A stretch of DNA of 64,000 nt, taken from NCBI GenBank assembly GCA_016647705.1, contig CM028330.1:36908775-36972774 (forward strand), given 5' to 3'. Shown here one piece after another: positions 60,717 to 64,000 of the stretch. Within the stretch, counting starts at the first letter, position 1, and each line of letters begins with the position of its first letter. Source of the stretch: Eucommia ulmoides. Taxonomy: Eukaryota; Streptophyta; Magnoliopsida; Garryales; Eucommiaceae. The notes under the pieces are model-generated. The model saw only the letters and a list, made by a program, of their open reading frames with translations, had not been told where the DNA came from and ran no database searches. A program made the position numbers and the translations under genes.

Positions 60717-62360
60717 CCATGTGGTAAGACTCTAGATTTGGCTTGCCTACACGTAACACACCTAGCACAAACTCTCTCCACATCACGTTTCATCTTTGGC
60801 CAAAAGAAGTGTTCATGTAACACGTCTAAATACTTTCTCACACCAAAATGACCCATCAAACCACCCCCATCTGCTTCACGCACGAGTAACTTACGCATAG
60901 AACTATTAGGCACGCAAAGTCTATTTTCTCTAAACAAGTACCCATCTAGTCTATAGAACTTACCAAACGCTGTCTTCTCACATGCACCAAATGCACTAGC
61001 AAAATCATCATCATTAGCATACAATTCTTTAACATATTCAAACCCCAGTAGCTTTGCATTTAATGTAGAGAAAAGGGCGTACCTTCTGGAGAGTGCATCA
61101 GCCACAATATTTTCCTTACCTTGTTTGTATTTGATTACATAAGAGAAGGTTTCAATAAATTCCATCCACTTGGCATGCCTTCTATTTAACTTACTTTGTC
61201 CCTTCAAGTGCTTCAAGGACTCATGATCGGTATGTATGACAAACTCTCTCGGCCACAGGTAATGTTGCCAAGTCTCCAATGCTCTCGCCAACGCAAAAAG
61301 CTCCTTATCATATGTTGGGTAATTCAATGCTGCCCCATTTAGCTTTTCGCTAAAGTATGCTATTGGCCGATTTTCCTGCATCAAAACAGCTCCAATGCCT
61401 ATTCCTGAAGCATCACACTCAATCTCAAAAGTTTTAGAAAAATTAGGTAATGCTAATAAAGAAGCACCACATAACCGTTCTTTAATCTCATTAAATGCAC
61501 GCTCTTGCTCCATACCCCATTTAAAACCCACAGATTTTTTGACAATTTCAGTGAGTGGTGCGGCTAGTGTACTAAAATCTTTAACAAATCGACGATAAAA
61601 ACTAGTCAAATCATGAAAACTTCTTACCTCCGTGATTGACTTACGTGTGGGCCATTCTTTGATAGCCTTCACGTTTTCCTCATCCACTGCAATCCCTTCC
61701 GAACTAACAACATAGCCAAGAAACACAACTTTGTCCAAGCAAAAGAAACATTTCTTTAAATTTGCATATAATTTTTCTTTTCTCAAAACATCAAGCAGAT
61801 CAATATGCTCATCTAAGTTCTTACTATACACCAAAATATCATCAAAATAGACCACAACAAACTTGCCTATAAACGCACGCAATGCATGATTCATTAACCT
61901 CATGAATGTACTTGGTGCATTAGTTAGTCCAAAAGGCATTACCAACCACTCATACAATCCATATTTAGTTTTAAAGGCAGTTTTCGATTCATCACCTTCT
62001 TTCATCCTAATTTGGTGATACCCACTTTTCAAATCAATTTTAGTGAAAATACATGACCCATGAAAGTCATCTAACATGTCATCTAGCCTAGGAATGGGAT
62101 GTCGATACTTTACCGTAATGTTATTAATAGCTCGGCAATCAACACACATACGCCAAGTTCCATCCTTCTTAGGCACAAGTAGTACCGGTACTGCGCACGG
62201 ACTCATGCTCTCTCTTACGTGTCCCTTGGCTAACAACTCCTCCACTTGCCTTTGAAGTTCCTTCGTCTCCTCTGGATTACTCCTATAGGCTGGTCGGTTA
62301 GGAATTGTTGCACCCGGCACAAAGTCAATTTGATGCTCAATGCCTCGAACAGGTGGCAAT
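60714..62360 (-). pseudogene. pol: Ty3/gypsy pol fragment: RT, RNase H, start of integrase (fossil)
   Basis: Minus-strand frame (about 62,360 down to 60,714; the ORF boundaries at 62,407 and 60,695 include flanking LTR and satellite sequence). Numbered from the ORF start, residues 17-30 ([12 protein letters not shown]) are the conserved lead-in to [13 protein letters not shown] at 78-88, the [14 protein letters not shown] block at 121-134, [13 protein letters not shown] at 160-172 and YFDD at 187-190 mark reverse transcriptase. [10 protein letters not shown] near 229-238 and the YRRFVKDFS block near 271-279 follow. RNase H is marked by ECDASG (330-335), YDKEL (366-370), HTDHESL (392-398) and VADALSRR (435-442). 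The Cys-rich start of integrase is at about 505-560. The order RT-RNase H-integrase is Ty3/gypsy, and it most resembles plant chromoviruses. Integrase core, protease and gag are absent: one end meets satellite, the other is split by the plus-strand element's LTR. A broken remnant. Confidence 0.93.
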
Positions 62361-62361
62361 T

Positions 62362-62565
62362 GATGAGAACCAACGTGCACCAACAAAGGATCCGCTGCAT
62401 GTTCCAATTGGGCCTATTACGAGGGCAAGATCCAAGAAGATCAAAGAAGCACTTAATGGGCTAATTCAAGATATATGGGTTGAATCTAAAGTCATAATGC
62501 CCAAGTTAGGCCCAAATGGAAATCAAGGCCTAATCCATCTCATAAAGGCAAGCAAATGGGCTTAG
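62362..62565 (+). other. pol C-terminal tail contained in the LTR (plus copy)
   Basis: The frame reads from the second base of the LTR: DENQ, then a basic [10 protein letters not shown] segment and a KEALNGLIQ-like helix, stopping at 62,565. It is related to the peptide of the minus-strand LTR at 22,602-22,805. In this 5' LTR it is a silent duplicate; in the 3' LTR it would form the end of pol. This arrangement fits the CRM-like chromovirus lineage, though lineage assignment is tentative. Confidence 0.6.
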
Positions 62566-62734
62566 TCATGAACTTAAATGGGCCAAAACATGAGACCCAC
62601 GAAATTCTACTTATTTATTTTAGTTTATATAATTTTGTAAGACATCAATGCCAATTAGTTTTTTTATTTTCTAGTATTGATATTGTAATAAGTTTGAAAG
62701 GCATCTAGGACTTTTGTTCTTGTAGCCTCCCCCT

Positions 62735-62850
62735 AGGTGTGAAAGGCCACCCACTATCTATAGTAGGGTGTGCTAAAGTTGAAGACTTATTGTGTGAAAA
62801 GGACAACCCTAGGTGTGAAAGACCGCCCCCTATGTAAGGTAGGGTGTGCT
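62735..62850 (+). repeat. Imperfect 76-bp-spaced direct repeat in LTR U3
   Basis: Two copies of about 40 bp, 62,735-62,774 and 62,811-62,850, both beginning AGGTGTGAAAG and ending TAGGGTGTGCT. They lie upstream of the TATA-like box, a place where duplicated promoter elements occur in plant LTRs. Any regulatory role is inference. Confidence 0.75.
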
Positions 62851-63246
62851 TGACCACCCACTAGCCTAGGCTCTCCTTTGTGTTGGTTGCCTATTTAAGA
62901 GAGTTGTATTCCATGGTAAAAACACATCACTTGAATAATATATCAGATTGAGAGAGTTTTCTCTTGAGTTCTTCATAGAACTTTTCTTTGAACTTATCAA
63001 GAATTTCTTGTGGCGTTCAAACTCTATAACTTCGGTTCGTGATTCCATTATAATATTTGGGTCGAGGTTTGTTATTTTATACCTTTGGTTCGCGTTTCAT
63101 TCATAAACGTTGGGTCAAGGTTTCTATCAAACATTCTGTATTTTTCTTTCTTTTTCATTTATAAATCCAGATTTTAGATTGATCCTAGCAAAGACACCAT
63201 AAATTGGTTTCGGGTCTCACTAATTCTTGGTGAGGTTCGCATCATT

Positions 63247-63263
63247 TGGTAATCAGAGCACGG
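63247..63263 (+). promoter_or_regulatory. Primer-binding site, Met-tRNA-like (plus copy)
   Basis: TGGTAATCAGAGCACGG, two bases after the LTR. It resembles the common plant Ty3/gypsy primer site TGGTATCAGAGC with an added A; the minus-strand copy shows the same TGGTAATCAGAG, so the variant is a family feature. Confidence 0.75.
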
Positions 63264-63332
63264 TTCTAAAATCAGGTTTGATCTATCCTTGTTTTTCATT
63301 AATTAGTTTCTTTTATTTCATCTTCAATACTA

Positions 63333-63447
63333 TTCAGATCTTGTTTAAGTCTTCAATTCTGTTCAGATCTCGTTTAAAGCTTCAATTCTGTTCAGATCTT
63401 GTTAAGTTTTCAAATCTGTTCAGATCTTGTTTAAAGTCTTCAAATTT
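63333..63447 (+). repeat. 29-bp tandem repeat, four copies, in element leader
   Basis: Copies start at 63,333, 63,362, 63,391 and 63,419, each TTCAGATCTTGTTTAAGTCT or a variant, followed by TCAATTCTG or TCAAATCTG. Spacing is 29, 29 and 28 bp. Not seen in the minus-strand leader. Confidence 0.85.
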
Positions 63448-63482
63448 GTTAGATATTATTTTAGGTTATTGTCATCATCATT

Positions 63483-63605
63483 AAAAAAAAAAAAAAAAAA
63501 AAAAAAAAACGAAAATCCTGCAGCCAAAAAAAAAAAAAAAAAAAAAAAAAAAACAGAAACAGAAACAAAACAAAAAAAAAAAAAAAAAACGAAAATCCTG
63601 CAGCC
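63483..63605 (+). repeat. 80-bp duplication with long A runs in element leader
   Basis: CGAAAATCCTGCAGCC occurs at 63,510-63,525 and 63,590-63,605, each preceded by a long A run (the first A27 at 63,483-63,509). A tandem duplication of about 80 bp with later A-run slippage explains it. Confidence 0.8.
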
Positions 63606-63883
63606 AAAAAGAGAGCATATTCTTCTTGATCGATTCCATAACTTATCCTTTGTGTTGTCCTTGTTCGTTTTGTTTTCTTTCCTAAATTTCATTCTTAGTG
63701 AAGTGAATCACAGAGTTCGGATTGTTGCGAGAAATTCTGATTGAGATAGGTTAAGTTCAATAAAGAACTAAAAGAGGAAGCTACGAGTGAAAAAAGGTAA
63801 GAGAGTGTGAGTGACATACTTTGAGTGCAAACACGTGAGGGAGTGTGTGAGGACTTATTCTCTAATATTTCTATTTTCAAGAT

Positions 63884-64000
63884 ATGTCTTCCAGGGGTAA
63901 CACATCAAACAATGAAGGAGGGGAAGTGACGACCACCATGTTGCAGGCTATGCAACAACAATTTGAACGCATAAATGTGGTGTTTAATGAAATGCGGGAT
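63884..64000 (+). CDS. gag: gag N-terminus of plus-strand Ty3/gypsy element, cut by window end
   Basis: ATG at 63,884 opens a frame of 39 codons to the last base of the window. The sequence is polar and Gln-rich at its end (MLQAMQQQFERINVVFNEM), typical of the helical N-terminus of plant Ty3/gypsy gag. The start follows the leader at the same relative place as the gag start of the minus-strand copy. Capsid and zinc-knuckle parts would lie outside the window. Confidence 0.65.
   Translation, partial: MSSRGNTSNNEGGEVTTTMLQAMQQQFERINVVFNEMRD

Larger units (their letters stand above)
62361..63244 (+). repeat. 5' LTR of plus-strand Ty3/gypsy element (884 bp)
   Basis: Begins TGATGAGAACC and ends GGTTCGCATCA: TG...CA with near-perfect inverted termini, identical to the ends of the minus-strand LTR. 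The first about 200 bp encode a pol-like tail. TATA-like TATTTAAG at 62,892-62,899 is a plausible promoter. U3 contains an imperfect direct repeat of about 40 bp at 62,735-62,774 and 62,811-62,850 (AGGTGTGAAAG... to TAGGGTGTGCT), spacing 76 bp, absent from the minus-strand LTR. Followed two bases later by the primer site. Confidence 0.87.
63264..63883 (+). other. Untranslated leader of plus-strand Ty3/gypsy element
   Basis: About 620 bp without a convincing gene. It contains a four-copy 29-bp repeat (63,333-63,447), long A-rich runs between and around two copies of CGAAAATCCTGCAGCC (63,510-63,525 and 63,590-63,605), and a segment shared with the minus-strand copy (about 63,780-63,860). Likely packaging and translation-leader sequence by position only. 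Confidence 0.7.
62361..64000 (+). mobile_element. Ty3/gypsy LTR retrotransposon, 5' end, continues past window
   Basis: Plus-strand element starting at 62,361 inside the older minus-strand pol fragment. Order: LTR (62,361-63,244), primer-binding site, leader with internal repeats, then gag from 63,884, still open at the window end. Same family as the minus fragment at 21.2-22.8 kb by LTR ends, primer site, leader and gag position, but a different subfamily in the LTR interior. Whether it is whole cannot be judged here. The five bases before the LTR are GCAAT, the expected target-site copy to look for after the 3' LTR. Confidence 0.88.

Noticed and set aside
60695-62407. Whole 570-residue ORF as a single protein
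   Set aside because: Its first about 15 residues are antisense LTR and its last few are satellite; only 62,360 to 60,714 is pol.
62305-62591. First reading of the LTR as starting at about 62,591 (TGAGACCCACG), which would have put pol sequence, LTR and gag in the order of a one-LTR circle in both copies
   Set aside because: The two copies share the exact start TGATGAGAACC, which is the near-perfect inverse of the LTR end GGTTCGCATCA. The LTR therefore starts at 62,361 and 22,806, and no circle is needed.
1-64000. rRNA, tRNA, 5S or telomere repeats as the source of the tandem array
   Set aside because: No TTTAGGG runs, no 5S or rRNA-like segments and no tRNA-like cloverleaf were noticed. The only tRNA-related sequence is the primer-binding sites.

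Overview
The window is almost wholly repetitive plant-type DNA with no recognisable host gene. About 59 of its 64 kb is a single satellite family with monomers of roughly 97-118 bp (usually about 105). The rest is pieces of Ty3/gypsy retrotransposons with plant-style features: a Met-tRNA-like primer site, RT and RNase H of plant chromovirus type, and a C-terminal pol tail lying inside the LTR. A flowering plant is the best guess; the species cannot be told. The satellite together with LTR elements of this kind suggests centromeric or pericentromeric heterochromatin, which is inference.

Layout. (1) 1-21,200: old, diverged satellite, forward orientation, built from five monomer types (A-E) in pentamers of about 540 bp mixed with tetramers of about 430 bp. 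(2) 21,201-22,806: minus-strand 5' fragment of a Ty3/gypsy element (LTR, primer site, leader, start of gag). (3) 22,807-~40,398: the same diverged satellite, with local 841-bp and 420-bp amplifications at 26.2-29.3 kb. (4) ~40,400: the satellite flips orientation. (5) ~40,407-60,716: a highly homogeneous, reverse-oriented array whose period is 2,088 bp, made of 20 monomers as four pentamers. It holds ten periods, including one unit short by a pentamer, one long by a pentamer, and a 100-N assembly gap. (6) 60,714-62,360: minus-strand pol fragment (RT, RNase H, start of integrase). (7) 62,361-64,000: 5' LTR, primer site, leader and first 39 gag codons of a second, plus-strand Ty3/gypsy element inserted into (6) and running off the window.

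How it fits together. Nothing here forms a pathway. The content is a record of satellite evolution: an old mixed 4-mer/5-mer array; a young 20-mer array that begins and ends at the same phase; and retroelement insertions, one nested in another. Almost every monomer carries a box resembling the mammalian CENP-B box (8 of 9 essential positions in the consensus) that is also a short dyad, the main candidate for a functional sequence. The many open frames of 60-300 codons inside the satellite are by-products of its base composition and are not annotated as genes.
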